Shown here: positions 17,855 to 26,444 of the stretch, piece by piece | Layout: each line of letters opens with the position of its first letter | Numbering within the stretch: position 1 is the stretch's first letter | Source: Phyllobacterium pellucidum | GTDB lineage: Bacteria; Pseudomonadota; Alphaproteobacteria; Rhizobiales; Rhizobiaceae | NCBI RefSeq assembly: GCF_013327855.1 | Contig: NZ_JABUMX010000002.1 | Coordinates: 930,001 to 994,000 of the forward strand | Direction: 5' to 3' | Length of the DNA stretch: 64,000 bases | Program-made: the position numbers and the translations under genes | The notes under the pieces: model-generated | The model's database searches: none | What the model was told of the DNA's origin: nothing | The model's input: the letters and a program-made list of their open reading frames with translations, nothing else

Positions 17855-18169
17855 ATGAGCAATTGGGTTGAGGCCTGCACCTCCGACGATATCGACGAGG
17901 AGGACGTCATGCGCTTTGATCACGACGGGCGCACCTTCGCGATCTATCGCAGCCCCGAGGACGAGTTCTTCGCCACCGACGGCTTGTGTACGCATGAGCA
18001 TATCCATCTTGCCGACGGCCTGGTCATGGATGAGATTATCGAATGCCCGAAGCACAACGGCCGCTTCAACTACAAGACCGGCCAAGCCAAAGGCGCGCCG
18101 GTCTGCGTCAATCTCAGGACATATCCGGTCAAGGTCGAGTCCGGCAAAGTCCTCATTCAGCTCGGGTGA
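17855..18169 (+). CDS. Rieske [2Fe-2S] ferredoxin, MocE-like
   Basis: 104-residue soluble Rieske ferredoxin with cluster ligands in CTHEH (near residue 46) and CPKHNGRF (near 65), i.e. CxH...CxxH, and the usual beta-rich flanks. GGGAGG stands seven bases before ATG 17855; an ATG two codons earlier is too close. It would carry electrons from the following reductase to the desaturase-type oxygenase. MocE is the closest named relative I recognise. Confidence 0.85.
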   Translation: MSNWVEACTSDDIDEEDVMRFDHDGRTFAIYRSPEDEFFATDGLCTHEHIHLADGLVMDEIIECPKHNGRFNYKTGQAKGAPVCVNLRTYPVKVESGKVLIQLG

Positions 18170-18174
18170 CAGTC

Positions 18175-19407
18175 ATGGAACATGGCATGGTCATCATCGG
18201 CGCCGGCGAATGCGGGGTGCGCGCGGCATTTGCCCTGCGTGAAAACGGCTATGGCGGGACGATCGCGTTAATCGGCACCGAACCGCACCTCCCCTATGAA
18301 CGCCCGCCACTTTCGAAAGAGACGATGGTCTCCGACGATCATCCCTTGCCGAGAACCATCGCCAGTATCGAACAATTCGCTGAGCAGCGGATCGACTTCA
18401 TCGGCAATTCAACGGCTGCTTCTATCGATCGTGCCGCAAAGTCGGTCGTCCTTCACGACGGCCGAAAAATTCCATACGAGCGGCTGCTGATTGCCACAGG
18501 CGCTCTGCCGCGCGCCCTGCCGCTTGCAGCAGGCAGCAAACATTGCGTCACCTTGCGCAGCTATGACGACGCGCTGCGCATCCGTGCGCGCTTCGGTCCG
18601 GCGGCACGCATTGCTATCATCGGTGGTGGGTTCATCGGTCTCGAACTTGCCGCAAGCGCGCGCAAGCGCGGCGCGGTGGTGACGGTCATCGAGGCGCAGC
18701 CGCGTATCCTGATGCGGGGCGTGCCCGAAGAGATCGCCGAGGTCATCGCCGCCCGCCATCGCCATGAAGGCGTCACTCTGCGCTGCGGAACAGGGATCGC
18801 ATCGATCAACGACACGGACGACAGCGTCGACATCACCCTCGCTGACGGCATGGAAATTGCCGCCGATCTTGCGGTGATCGGGATTGGCGCCGTCCCTGTC
18901 ACGGATCTGGCTGAAGCGGCCGGTCTCGAAACCACCAACGGCATTATTGTCAACGATTGGCTGCAGACAAGCGACCCGGACATATTTGCTGCCGGGGATT
19001 GCTGCGCCTTTCCACTCGCGATCTATGGCGGACGGCGCGTCCGCCTGGAGGCTTGGCGCAATGCGCAGGAACAAGGTTCCCTCGCCGCGCGCAACATGCT
19101 CGGCGGCCAGGAGCCACACGAATCCGTACCGTGGTTCTGGTCCGATCAATACGAACTCGGCCTGCAGGTCGCGGGACTTGCCGACGAAGCGACGCAGACG
19201 ATCCGCCGTGACCTTGGCGACGATGCCTTCATCCTCTTTCATCTTGCCGCCGATGGCCGGCTTGTCGCGGCAAGCGGCATCGGACCCGGCAATGCTGTCG
19301 CCAAAGATATTCGCCTCGCCGAGATGTTGATCCAACGGGGCGCGCGGCCGGTTCCGGCGCAGCTTCAATCGAGCCATGTCAAACTCAAGTCGCTGCTCGC
19401 GGCCTAA
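18175..19407 (+). CDS. FAD/NAD(P)H ferredoxin reductase, MocF-like
   Basis: 410-residue rubredoxin/ferredoxin reductase-type flavoprotein. FAD Rossmann motif IIGAGECGVRAA lies at residues 6-17, LPYERPPLSKE near 36, NAD-binding IGGGFIGLELAASARKRG near 148-165, FAD motif DIFAAGDCCAFP near 265 and the Reductase_C domain at the end. ATG 18175 is five bases after the ferredoxin stop, so translation is likely coupled. It supplies electrons from NAD(P)H to the Rieske ferredoxin. Confidence 0.87.
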   Translation: MEHGMVIIGAGECGVRAAFALRENGYGGTIALIGTEPHLPYERPPLSKETMVSDDHPLPRTIASIEQFAEQRIDFIGNSTAASIDRAAKSVVLHDGRKIPYERLLIATGALPRALPLAAGSKHCVTLRSYDDALRIRARFGPAARIAIIGGGFIGLELAASARKRGAVVTVIEAQPRILMRGVPEEIAEVIAARHRHEGVTLRCGTGIASINDTDDSVDITLADGMEIAADLAVIGIGAVPVTDLAEAAGLETTNGIIVNDWLQTSDPDIFAAGDCCAFPLAIYGGRRVRLEAWRNAQEQGSLAARNMLGGQEPHESVPWFWSDQYELGLQVAGLADEATQTIRRDLGDDAFILFHLAADGRLVAASGIGPGNAVAKDIRLAEMLIQRGARPVPAQLQSSHVKLKSLLAA

Positions 19408-19419
19408 TGCGGATAAACC

Positions 19420-20217
19420 ATGCGAAACCTGCGCCCCACCGTCGCCGACATTCTTGCACTTAAGGGCCGCCGCCAGCTAACCATGCTGCGGGTCGAAACG
19501 CTGGAGGAAGCCGAGGCCGCCGAACGCGCCCGCGTCGACATGCTTTCCATACCGCCGGCGTTGCTTACGCCGGAATTTCGCGACGCGGCGCCCTCTGCCT
19601 TTACCGTGCCGGGACTCGAATACGGCGATTTCGTCACCGCCGAGGATTACCTGCGCGGCGCGTTCATGGCACGCAAGGCGGGCGCTGACGCCGTCTATTG
19701 CGCTGCAAGTCTTGCCACGGTGCGCCGGCTTCGCGACGAAGGTATCCCCGTATGCGGACATGTGGGCCTTATCCCCTCCAAGGCGACCTGGACGGGCGGA
19801 TTCAAGGCGGTAGGCAAGACCGCGACGAGCGCGCTCGAAATCTGGCGGCAGACCAGGGCGCTTGAAGAGGCAGGCGCCTTCGCCGCCGAGATCGAGGTCG
19901 TGCCGGTTGACGTCGCCTCCGCCATCAGCGAGCGAACATCGCTTTTCATGATCTCGATGGGCGCGGGCGCGGGCTGCGATGCGCAGTATCTTTTCGCAGC
20001 GGACGTGCTCGGTTCAAATCGCGGCCATTATCCGCGCCACGCCAAAGTCTATCGCAACTTCACGGCTGAACTCGACCGCCTGCAGCAGGAAAGGATCGCG
20101 GCCTTTTCCGAGTTCGTCGCCGACGTGAGTGCCAGGACATATCCGGGACCAGAACATGTCGTCGGCATGCCGCGCGAAGAACTGGACCGGTTCTTGCGCG
20201 AACTGCCCTCTCTCTGA
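19420..20217 (+). CDS. PanB-like (ketopantoate hydroxymethyltransferase family) protein
   Basis: 265 residues, last gene of the operon. It matches the PEP-mutase/PanB TIM-barrel family through GHVGLIPSKATWTGGFKAVG, EEAGAFAAEIEVVP (keeps the general-base Glu) and SMGAGAGCDAQYLFAADVLG. It lacks the KLEGG-type segment that in true PanB carries a catalytic Lys and a metal Glu; the corresponding strand reads ADAVYCAAS. A housekeeping pantothenate role is therefore unlikely. It may use a related C1 or alpha-keto acid chemistry on the product of the oxygenase. Function not established. Confidence 0.65.
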   Translation: MRNLRPTVADILALKGRRQLTMLRVETLEEAEAAERARVDMLSIPPALLTPEFRDAAPSAFTVPGLEYGDFVTAEDYLRGAFMARKAGADAVYCAASLATVRRLRDEGIPVCGHVGLIPSKATWTGGFKAVGKTATSALEIWRQTRALEEAGAFAAEIEVVPVDVASAISERTSLFMISMGAGAGCDAQYLFAADVLGSNRGHYPRHAKVYRNFTAELDRLQQERIAAFSEFVADVSARTYPGPEHVVGMPREELDRFLRELPSL

Positions 20218-20236
20218 TCTACGGTCGCCGTTTGCC

Positions 20237-21328
20237 TTAAGCCTCGACTTCGACATTGCCGAGCGGCTTGGAGCAGCAGGCGAGGATATAGCCCTCGTCG
20301 ATTTCCTCATCGAGGATGCCGCCATTGTGGTCCATGTCGACGTCGCCGGCGAGCTTCATGACCTTGCACGTGCCGCAGAGACCTGACTCGCAGGCGGCAG
20401 CAATGCGAATGCCAACACCGCGCGCCGCCTTGAGGATTGTTTCTCCGGCCGCGCATGGCACCTCCATGCCGGACATCGAGAACGTCACCGTCGCGCTCGC
20501 GGCGGCCGGCTCCGTGGAGATCCCGTCGAGCATCGGCAGAACAGGCTCGGGCGCCGGGCCGAAGCTTTCCTGATGGTAGTGGGCCATGTCGAATCCGGAC
20601 GCTTCGAGCATATTGCGCACATCGCGCATGAAGCTTTCCGGACCGCAGCAGAAAATGGTCCGGTCCTTGAAGTCCGGTGCGAGCAGCGGCAGCTTCGGCG
20701 TTTCGAGCCTGCCGCGTATGCCGGTCCAGACCTGCCCCATTTCGTGCTCCTTGATGAGGAAGGTCAATTTCAGGTTCGGCATGCAGCTCGTCAGATATTC
20801 GAGTTCCTTGCGGAAAATGATATCGCTCGGCCGCCGCGCGCAGGTAACGAAATTGATATCGCTCTGCGGCGCGCAATCATGCATCCAGCGCGTCATCGAC
20901 ATCATGGGCGTGATGCCTGAGCCGGCTGATATGAAGAGATACTTGCTGCCTGGATGCTTGCGCATCGAAAAGTCGCCGAGCGGGCCAAATGCCTTGAGGC
21001 GCACGCCCGGCATGAGATGATCGAGCATCCAGCGCGTGCCGATGCTGCCTTCCTGCGCCTTGACCGTCACGGCGACGGTGAAGGGTCGGGAGGGGCTCGA
21101 TGACAATGTAAAGGTACGCAAAACCGCTTCCGGTTGCACGGGCAGCTCGAAGGTCATGAACTGGCCAGGCTCATAACGAAACCAGTTATGATTATCCGAG
21201 CGGAAGGTGAAGGTCTTCACATTGGGCGCTTCCTCGACGACCGAAAGACATTCGAGAAGATGCAGCCGGTCGTTCCACGGCTGCATCTGGTCGAGGTGCG
21301 GATAATTCTGGGAAACGCCCATGTTCAT
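20237..21328 (-). CDS. Oxygenase reductase: flavin/NADH domain plus plant-type [2Fe-2S] (GbcB-like)
   Basis: 363 residues. FAD-binding barrel with RTFTLSSSPSRP near residue 90, NAD domain with ISAGSGITPMMSM near 135 and FCCGPESFM near 225, and C-terminal ferredoxin domain with CESGLCGTCKVMKL and a final Cys in LACCSKP. It begins directly after the stop of the Rieske oxygenase gene (ATG at 21328), so the two are translationally coupled. This pairing is that of glycine betaine monooxygenase GbcAB and related proline-betaine demethylases. Under control of the upstream cobalamin riboswitch. Confidence 0.85.
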   Translation of the reverse strand: MNMGVSQNYPHLDQMQPWNDRLHLLECLSVVEEAPNVKTFTFRSDNHNWFRYEPGQFMTFELPVQPEAVLRTFTLSSSPSRPFTVAVTVKAQEGSIGTRWMLDHLMPGVRLKAFGPLGDFSMRKHPGSKYLFISAGSGITPMMSMTRWMHDCAPQSDINFVTCARRPSDIIFRKELEYLTSCMPNLKLTFLIKEHEMGQVWTGIRGRLETPKLPLLAPDFKDRTIFCCGPESFMRDVRNMLEASGFDMAHYHQESFGPAPEPVLPMLDGISTEPAAASATVTFSMSGMEVPCAAGETILKAARGVGIRIAAACESGLCGTCKVMKLAGDVDMDHNGGILDEEIDEGYILACCSKPLGNVEVEA

Positions 21329-22570
21329 TCAAGCAACCCTACTGAGTTTCGTATCGCCGGAAAGCCGGGTTTCCATGGCATTGCTGTACCATTCGAGGAA
21401 TTGAAGGACGCCGCCTTCATGCTCGACCGAATAGGGACCGGGTTCATAGGCCGGCGAGCGAATGCCGAACGCGTTTTCCTCGACGATGCGACGGTCCTGA
21501 TCGTTGGTTTCCAGCCAGACATGCGTCAGCTCTTCGAGATCATAATCGACGCCCTCAACCGCATCCTTGTGAACCAGCCACTTGGTCGTGACTTGCGTCT
21601 CGTTCGGACCGAGCGGCAGGACACGGAAAGAAATCGCGTGGTCGCCAAGGATATGATTCCACGTCGTTGGATAATGGTAGAGCAGGAGCGAACCTATGCT
21701 CCTGGCGTTGACGTCGTCGCTGAGCTGACGGCCGACGGCGCGCTTGCCCGATAGAGTATAGCTCTCGGCATTGTTGATGAGCGGAACACGGGTCGCCCGA
21801 TACTGCCCATCTTCAGCGATGCGGAATACACTTGGCAAACCCGCAGCCTCGCACTTGTCCCAGTGCGATACCATTTCCGGATCTTCCTTCGAACCCTGAA
21901 TTCCGGTGGCGCTCGGCGCTTCAGGGAAGGTCTTGCAAAGCTCAGGATGGTTGCCGGCGCAATGGTAGCACTCGCGGTTATTCTCCCAGACGAGCTTCCA
22001 GTTGCCTTTCTCGACGATCGAACTCTGGAAGGCGACCTTGGTCTCCGTCAGCCGGTGTGGCGCAAGGTACGGCTCGAGCAGGGTGCGTGTCGGGGTGAAA
22101 TCGGGCGCGATCTGCGCCAGGCAGATGAAGATGTAGCCGCCGACGCTCTCGCAATGCACCGTTTTCAGACTGAACTGGCTCGCGTCGAAATCCTCGCCCA
22201 TCTGGCGGGCAAAAAGCAGACGTCCGTCGAGCTCGTACGTCCACTGGTGATAGGGGCAGACGAGCTTTGCCGAACTCCCCTTTTCACCCGCGCAGATGCG
22301 CGAGCCGCGATGGCGGCAGGAATTGTGGAAGGCGCGGATCTGTCCCTGGCGGTCGCGCACGATGACGACGGGGTAGTCGCCAACCTGCACGGTGAAATAA
22401 TTGCCGGGTTTCGCGACTTCGCAATCATGGCCTATAAAGAGCCAGTCGCGATAATAGATCGTCTCCATGTCGAGACGGTAATAGTCTGGGTCCGAGTAGA
22501 AAGCCTGTTCCAGTCCGTAGCCCGGTTTCCGGTTTCTGAGATTCCGGAAAAGTTCATTGCGAATGTCCAT
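21329..22570 (-). CDS. Rieske non-heme iron oxygenase, alpha subunit (GbcA/stachydrine demethylase-like)
   Basis: 413 residues. N-terminal Rieske domain with CRHRGSRICAG and CPYHQWTY (near residues 88-112), C-terminal mononuclear iron domain with ENNRECYHCAGNHPELC (near 205, with the His ligands and bridging Glu). It resembles quaternary-ammonium demethylases such as glycine betaine and stachydrine oxygenases. The start is ATG 22570 (MDIRN) behind GAGG; the frame stays open further upstream, but that part is the riboswitch. Probable reaction: O2-dependent N-demethylation releasing formaldehyde. Exact substrate unknown. It is unusual that a B12 riboswitch precedes this operon. Confidence 0.85.
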   Translation of the reverse strand: MDIRNELFRNLRNRKPGYGLEQAFYSDPDYYRLDMETIYYRDWLFIGHDCEVAKPGNYFTVQVGDYPVVIVRDRQGQIRAFHNSCRHRGSRICAGEKGSSAKLVCPYHQWTYELDGRLLFARQMGEDFDASQFSLKTVHCESVGGYIFICLAQIAPDFTPTRTLLEPYLAPHRLTETKVAFQSSIVEKGNWKLVWENNRECYHCAGNHPELCKTFPEAPSATGIQGSKEDPEMVSHWDKCEAAGLPSVFRIAEDGQYRATRVPLINNAESYTLSGKRAVGRQLSDDVNARSIGSLLLYHYPTTWNHILGDHAISFRVLPLGPNETQVTTKWLVHKDAVEGVDYDLEELTHVWLETNDQDRRIVEENAFGIRSPAYEPGPYSVEHEGGVLQFLEWYSNAMETRLSGDTKLSRVA

Positions 22571-22689
22571 GTCGCGTCCTCGCCTTAAGCCTGCAAAGAA
22601 CTGACTGGTGGTGACGGAGAAGAACGTCCGTACAGCCAACGTTTGTCGACCGCACAAAGCCATGCTCCTTGATCGCCCACCGCGATCAG

Positions 22690-22880
22690 TCGGTTTTCCC
22701 TCAAGGCTGGTTTCCGGGCTCTGGAGTTGCCTTTCAGACTTCACGGCGCCTTCCCGGGGTGCACTCCCAGTGGCTGTTTTGCCGCGTTTTACTCCACTAC
22801 CGTTGCGGGGGCAGCGCCGGGTTTTAACCGGCTTCCCAATTCTCCGCCTTCCCTAGAAAGCGGCACCTCAAGTGGTCACG
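22690..22880 (-). promoter_or_regulatory. Cobalamin (AdoCbl-class) riboswitch controlling the Rieske oxygenase operon
   Basis: On the minus strand the leader contains, in order, GGGAAGCCGGTT, the conserved CTGCCCCCGCAACGGTA (22798-22814), GCCACTGGG, GGGAAGGCGCC and the B12 box AGCCCGGAAACCAGCC (22705-22720). These elements, order and spacing are diagnostic of the cobalamin riboswitch. The aptamer ends about 120 bases before the oxygenase ATG at 22570. A 7-bp stem TGATCGC / GCGATCA (22670-22688) just downstream may belong to the expression platform. B12 riboswitches normally switch genes off when cobalamin is abundant. No other minus-strand gene intervenes. Confidence 0.93.
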
Positions 22881-23017
22881 ATAAAAGCATCGGGCTTTGG
22901 AAAAGGATAGGTGCGGAAACGACATCGCATTTACGAACGGCGACACGCAGCATTTCGGTCAAATGGTGCGCCGCACCCTTGAACCCGGGCGCTGTCGATT
23001 TGTGGCGCCTTCGCCGA

Positions 23018-24301
23018 TCATATCATTGGGCGATGCAGATATTGCCTGATCGATTCTGGCTTCATCTCTATCGAGAATCCCGGCATCGAAGGGGGCATAT
23101 AGGCGGCATTGCGAATATCGCAGGGATCGACGAAATGCTCATGCAGATGATCGACATATTCGATGACCCGCCCTTCCTTGGTGCCCGATACCGCGATGTA
23201 GTCGATCATCGACAAATGCTGCACATATTCGCAGAGGCCAACCCCACCCGCATGCGGCCAGACCGGCAGATTGTATTTCGCCGCGATCAGCAGCACCGCC
23301 AGCACCTCGTTGAGCCCGCCCATGCGGCAGGAATCGATCTGGACCACATCGATGGCACCTTCAGCGATGAACTGCTTGAACATGATCCGGTTCTGGCACA
23401 TCTCGCCGGTCGCCACCTTGACCGGCTTGATTGCCTGGCGAATCTTGCGATGCCCGGCGACATCGTCCGGGCTCGTCGGTTCCTCGATGAAGTACGGCTT
23501 GACGAAGGCAAGCTTCTTCACCCAGTCTATGGCCTCGTTGACCTCCCAGACCTGGTTGGCATCGATCATCAGGATACGATCAGGCCCGATCACTTCGCGG
23601 GCAATCGTCAGCCGGCGGATGTCATCCTCGAGATCGCGCCCGACCTTCATCTTGATGTGGTTGAAGCCGGCGTCGACGGCCTCCTGGCAAAGCCGGCGCA
23701 GTTTTTCATCGGAATAGCCCAGCCAACCGGCGGAGGTCGTATAGCAAGGATAGCCTTCGGCCTTGAGGGCAGCGATGCGTTCGGCCTTACCGGCATCCGC
23801 TTTCCGCAGAATGTCGAGTGCCTCGTCGCGGGTCAGAACATCGGTCAGGTAGCGGAAATCGACAATGTTGACGATTTCCTCCGGCGTCATCTCGCCGACC
23901 AGCTGCCAGACTGGTTTGCCGGCTTCCTTAGCCAGCAAGTCCCAGACGGCGTTGACGACGGCGCCGGTGGCAAGATGCATTGCGCCCTTGTCCGGCCCGA
24001 TCCAGCGCAATTGGCTGTCGCCGGTGATGAAATGCCAGAAGCGTCCCGGATTTTCCTTCACCCAGTCGAGTTCAAGTCCGATGACCAGATGCTTCATCGC
24101 TTCGATGGCGAGGCAGCAAATCTCGTTGCCACGCCCGATGGTGAATGTGAGGCCGTGCCCGGCAAGACCACCCTTATCCGTATCAAGAACGACATAGGCC
24201 GCCGAATAATCCGGATCCGGGTTCATCGCGTCGGAACCGTCGAGGCCCTGCGACGTAGGGAAACGGATGTCGAAAACCCGAAGATCGGTGATGCGGGTCA
24301 T
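23018..24301 (-). CDS. L-fuconate dehydratase (enolase superfamily)
   Basis: 427 residues. Converts L-fuconate to 2-keto-3-deoxy-L-fuconate. Catalytic KxK in HIKMKVGRD (near residue 218), metal ligands in MIDANQVW, FIEEPTSPDD and VATGEMCQNR, and the catalytic His in WPHAGGVGL. The N-terminal MTRITDLRVFDIRFPTSQ and LDGSDAMNPDPDYSAAYVVL are typical of this subgroup. ATG 24301 follows AGGAGC. Last gene of the fucose catabolic operon. Confidence 0.9.
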   Translation of the reverse strand: MTRITDLRVFDIRFPTSQGLDGSDAMNPDPDYSAAYVVLDTDKGGLAGHGLTFTIGRGNEICCLAIEAMKHLVIGLELDWVKENPGRFWHFITGDSQLRWIGPDKGAMHLATGAVVNAVWDLLAKEAGKPVWQLVGEMTPEEIVNIVDFRYLTDVLTRDEALDILRKADAGKAERIAALKAEGYPCYTTSAGWLGYSDEKLRRLCQEAVDAGFNHIKMKVGRDLEDDIRRLTIAREVIGPDRILMIDANQVWEVNEAIDWVKKLAFVKPYFIEEPTSPDDVAGHRKIRQAIKPVKVATGEMCQNRIMFKQFIAEGAIDVVQIDSCRMGGLNEVLAVLLIAAKYNLPVWPHAGGVGLCEYVQHLSMIDYIAVSGTKEGRVIEYVDHLHEHFVDPCDIRNAAYMPPSMPGFSIEMKPESIRQYLHRPMI

Positions 24302-24359
24302 GTCTTGCTCCTGAAATTGCCCAGTAATCTCGTGTTCAATTTTGGTTTGTCGCAAATGA

Positions 24360-25205
24360 TCAGGTGTCGGCGCGCGCCACCTGCTTCTGGTTGCCAAGGC
24401 CCTCAATTCCAAGCTCGATAACGTCGCTTGCCTTCAGATAGCGCGGCGGCTTCATGCCCATTCCGACGCCGGGCGGCGTGCCGGTCGAAATGATGTCGCC
24501 GGGCTGCAGGCTCATGAACTGGCTAAGATAGGAAACGAGGAAGGCAACGCCGTAAACCATGGTCTTTGTCGAACCGTTCTGCATCGTCTCGCCATTGACG
24601 GTGAGCCACATCTTGAGGTTTTGGGGGTCGGCGATCTCGTCCTTCGTCACCAGCCACGGGCCGGTGGGCCCGAACGTGTCGCAGCTCTTGCCCTTGGTCC
24701 ATTGCCCGGCACGCTCGATCTGGAAGGCGCGCTCGCTGACGTCATGGACGGTGCAGTAGCCGGCGACGTAGTCGAGCGCGTCGGCTTCGCTGACATATTT
24801 TGCGGTACGGCCGATGACGACGCCGAGTTCCACTTCCCAGTCGGTCTTTTCCGAACCGCGCGGTATGAGCAGGTCGTCATTCGGCCCGACAATGGCGGAG
24901 GTCGCCTTCATGAAGATCACGGGTTCCGGTGGCACGGCCATCCCGGATTCCGCAGCATGGTCGGCATAGTTGAGGCCGATGCAGATGAACTTTCCGGTAC
25001 CGGCAACGCAGGGACCGAGACGCGGGGTGCCCTCGACGAGCGGAAGGGCATCCACATCGAGATCGGCCAGCTTTGCCAGCGCTGCTGGATCAAGCACAGC
25101 GCCCGAAAGGTCGCTGACTTTTTCCGAGAGATCGCGAATCTGGCCCTGATTGTCGAGTATTCCGGGCTTTTCCTGTCCGGGGGCGCCATAGCGTAGAAAT
25201 TTCAT
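24360..25205 (-). CDS. FAH-family hydrolase, probable 2,4-diketo-3-deoxy-L-fuconate hydrolase
   Basis: 281 residues of the fumarylacetoacetate hydrolase family. Metal and active-site motifs are IGLNYADHAAESG near residue 75, EPVIFMKATSAIVGPND near 95, WEVELGVVIG near 122 and STGTPPGVGMG near 240. In the non-phosphorylative L-fucose route this enzyme cleaves 2,4-diketo-3-deoxy-L-fuconate to pyruvate and L-lactate, which matches its place between the dehydrogenase and dehydratase genes. Confidence 0.83.
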   Translation of the reverse strand: MKFLRYGAPGQEKPGILDNQGQIRDLSEKVSDLSGAVLDPAALAKLADLDVDALPLVEGTPRLGPCVAGTGKFICIGLNYADHAAESGMAVPPEPVIFMKATSAIVGPNDDLLIPRGSEKTDWEVELGVVIGRTAKYVSEADALDYVAGYCTVHDVSERAFQIERAGQWTKGKSCDTFGPTGPWLVTKDEIADPQNLKMWLTVNGETMQNGSTKTMVYGVAFLVSYLSQFMSLQPGDIISTGTPPGVGMGMKPPRYLKASDVIELGIEGLGNQKQVARADT

Positions 25206-25220
25206 CGTTTATTCCTTTGG

Positions 25221-25955
25221 TTAGACCGTCCAGCCGCCATCGATATTGTAGGCTTGACCGGTCGTGTAGGTCGCGCCGGCGAGATAGACGGCAAGATCGG
25301 CAATCTCTTCCGGCAAGCCGAGGCGTCCCATGGGCTGGCGCGCGATGAATGCAGCACGCGTCGTCTCATAGTCGCCCCCGGCGCGCATGCGCTGCTCGAG
25401 CGACGGGCTTTCGACCGTGCCCGGGCATATCGCGTTGCAGCGAATACCTTGCGTGATGTAGTCGGCGGCCACCGCCTTGGTCAGACCGAGCACCGCAGCC
25501 TTGGTCACGCCGTAGGCGAAGCGGTTCGGCACGCCTTTCACGCTGCTTGCAACAGAAGACATGTTGACGATCGCGCCATCCTTTCGCTCGATCATTCCGG
25601 GCAGCACCGCCCTGATCGTACGGATCATCGCGCGAACGTTGAGGTCGAGGGCAAAGTCGAGATCGGCATCCGGCATTTCGAGGATCGAGCCGCCGTGCAC
25701 GAAACCGGCGCAATTGAACAAGATGTCGATCGCCCCGATCTCGCCGATCACCCTGTTGACCTCGTCGGTTTTCAGCACATCGAGCTTGCGCGGATGGATA
25801 ACGGATTCCTTGGGCAAGGCATCGAGGAGTTGCTCGTTGATATCCGTCGCATGGACGATCGCGCCTTCGCGGGCGAATGCGAGCACGGATGCCCGCCCGA
25901 TGCCCTGCCCTGCCGCCGTGATGAGAACGCGCTTGCCCGCAAGCTTGCCTGTCAT
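25221..25955 (-). CDS. SDR dehydrogenase, probable 2-keto-3-deoxy-L-fuconate dehydrogenase
   Basis: 244-residue classical short-chain dehydrogenase. Cofactor motif ITAAGQGIGRA at residues 10-20, NCAGFVHGG near 80, catalytic Ser in NMSSVASS and YGVTK (YxxxK) near 145, and the C-terminal YNIDGGWTV. ATG 25955 behind GGAGGTTTGAA was chosen over a longer frame. Fifteen bases upstream of the FAH hydrolase gene; it would produce 2,4-diketo-3-deoxy-L-fuconate for that enzyme. Confidence 0.85.
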   Translation of the reverse strand: MTGKLAGKRVLITAAGQGIGRASVLAFAREGAIVHATDINEQLLDALPKESVIHPRKLDVLKTDEVNRVIGEIGAIDILFNCAGFVHGGSILEMPDADLDFALDLNVRAMIRTIRAVLPGMIERKDGAIVNMSSVASSVKGVPNRFAYGVTKAAVLGLTKAVAADYITQGIRCNAICPGTVESPSLEQRMRAGGDYETTRAAFIARQPMGRLGLPEEIADLAVYLAGATYTTGQAYNIDGGWTV

Positions 25956-25988
25956 TTCAAACCTCCATTTCGACACCTATCGTGCCTG

Positions 25989-26444
25989 TCATGCACCCGA
26001 TGCCCTGCGCTCGGCAATCAGGATGTGATCTGCGGCGAGAACCACCTCGTCGCGCTGGTTCAGAACTTCGCAGCGCTCGACCACGCGGCCGCTGCCGGTG
26101 CGCTTCGGATCATCTTCCTTGGCGCTGATGGTCACGCGGGTCCGGATCGTATCGCCGATGAACACCGGGCGCACAAAGCGCAGCCGGTCGTAGCCATAGG
26201 AAAAAGCCACGGGATTGATCAGGCTCGCCGTGAGCCCGACGCCGATCGAAAAGATCATTGTGCCGTGCGCCACGCGCTGGCCGAACGGCGTCGTCTTGGC
26301 AAATTCCGCGTCCATGTGGTGCGGGAAGAAATCGCCGGTATGGCCCGCATGCACCACGAAATCGGTCTCGGTGATCGTCCTCCCGGAGGTGACGCGTACA
26401 TGGCCAAGTTCATAGTCCTCGAAATAGATTGCCTGTTCGGCCAT
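25989..26444 (-). CDS. MaoC-family dehydratase/hydratase in the fucose operon
   Basis: 151-residue single hot-dog domain with the MaoC hydratase motif: [20 protein letters not shown] near residues 38-57 and [15 protein letters not shown] following. It overlaps or abuts its neighbours (upstream gene stop at 26445). MaoC enzymes usually act on CoA thioesters; the textbook L-fucose pathway has no such step, so its role here is unknown. A non-CoA hydratase role or an acid side branch is possible. Confidence 0.78.
   Translation of the reverse strand: MAEQAIYFEDYELGHVRVTSGRTITETDFVVHAGHTGDFFPHHMDAEFAKTTPFGQRVAHGTMIFSIGVGLTASLINPVAFSYGYDRLRFVRPVFIGDTIRTRVTISAKEDDPKRTGSGRVVERCEVLNQRDEVVLAADHILIAERRASGA

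Noticed and set aside
20237-22570. Firm naming of the oxygenase pair as gbcAB
   Set aside because: Residues visible by eye do not separate glycine betaine from stachydrine or carnitine-type oxygenases, and B12 control is unlike known gbc regulation.
22571-22744. N-terminal extension of the Rieske oxygenase reading frame
   Set aside because: The region is the end of the cobalamin riboswitch and its linker; MDIRN at 22570 has a ribosome site and matches family length.
22727-24421. Long + strand open frame over the fuconate dehydratase gene and riboswitch
   Set aside because: Antisense to a well-supported enzyme and a conserved RNA; the translation resembles no protein.
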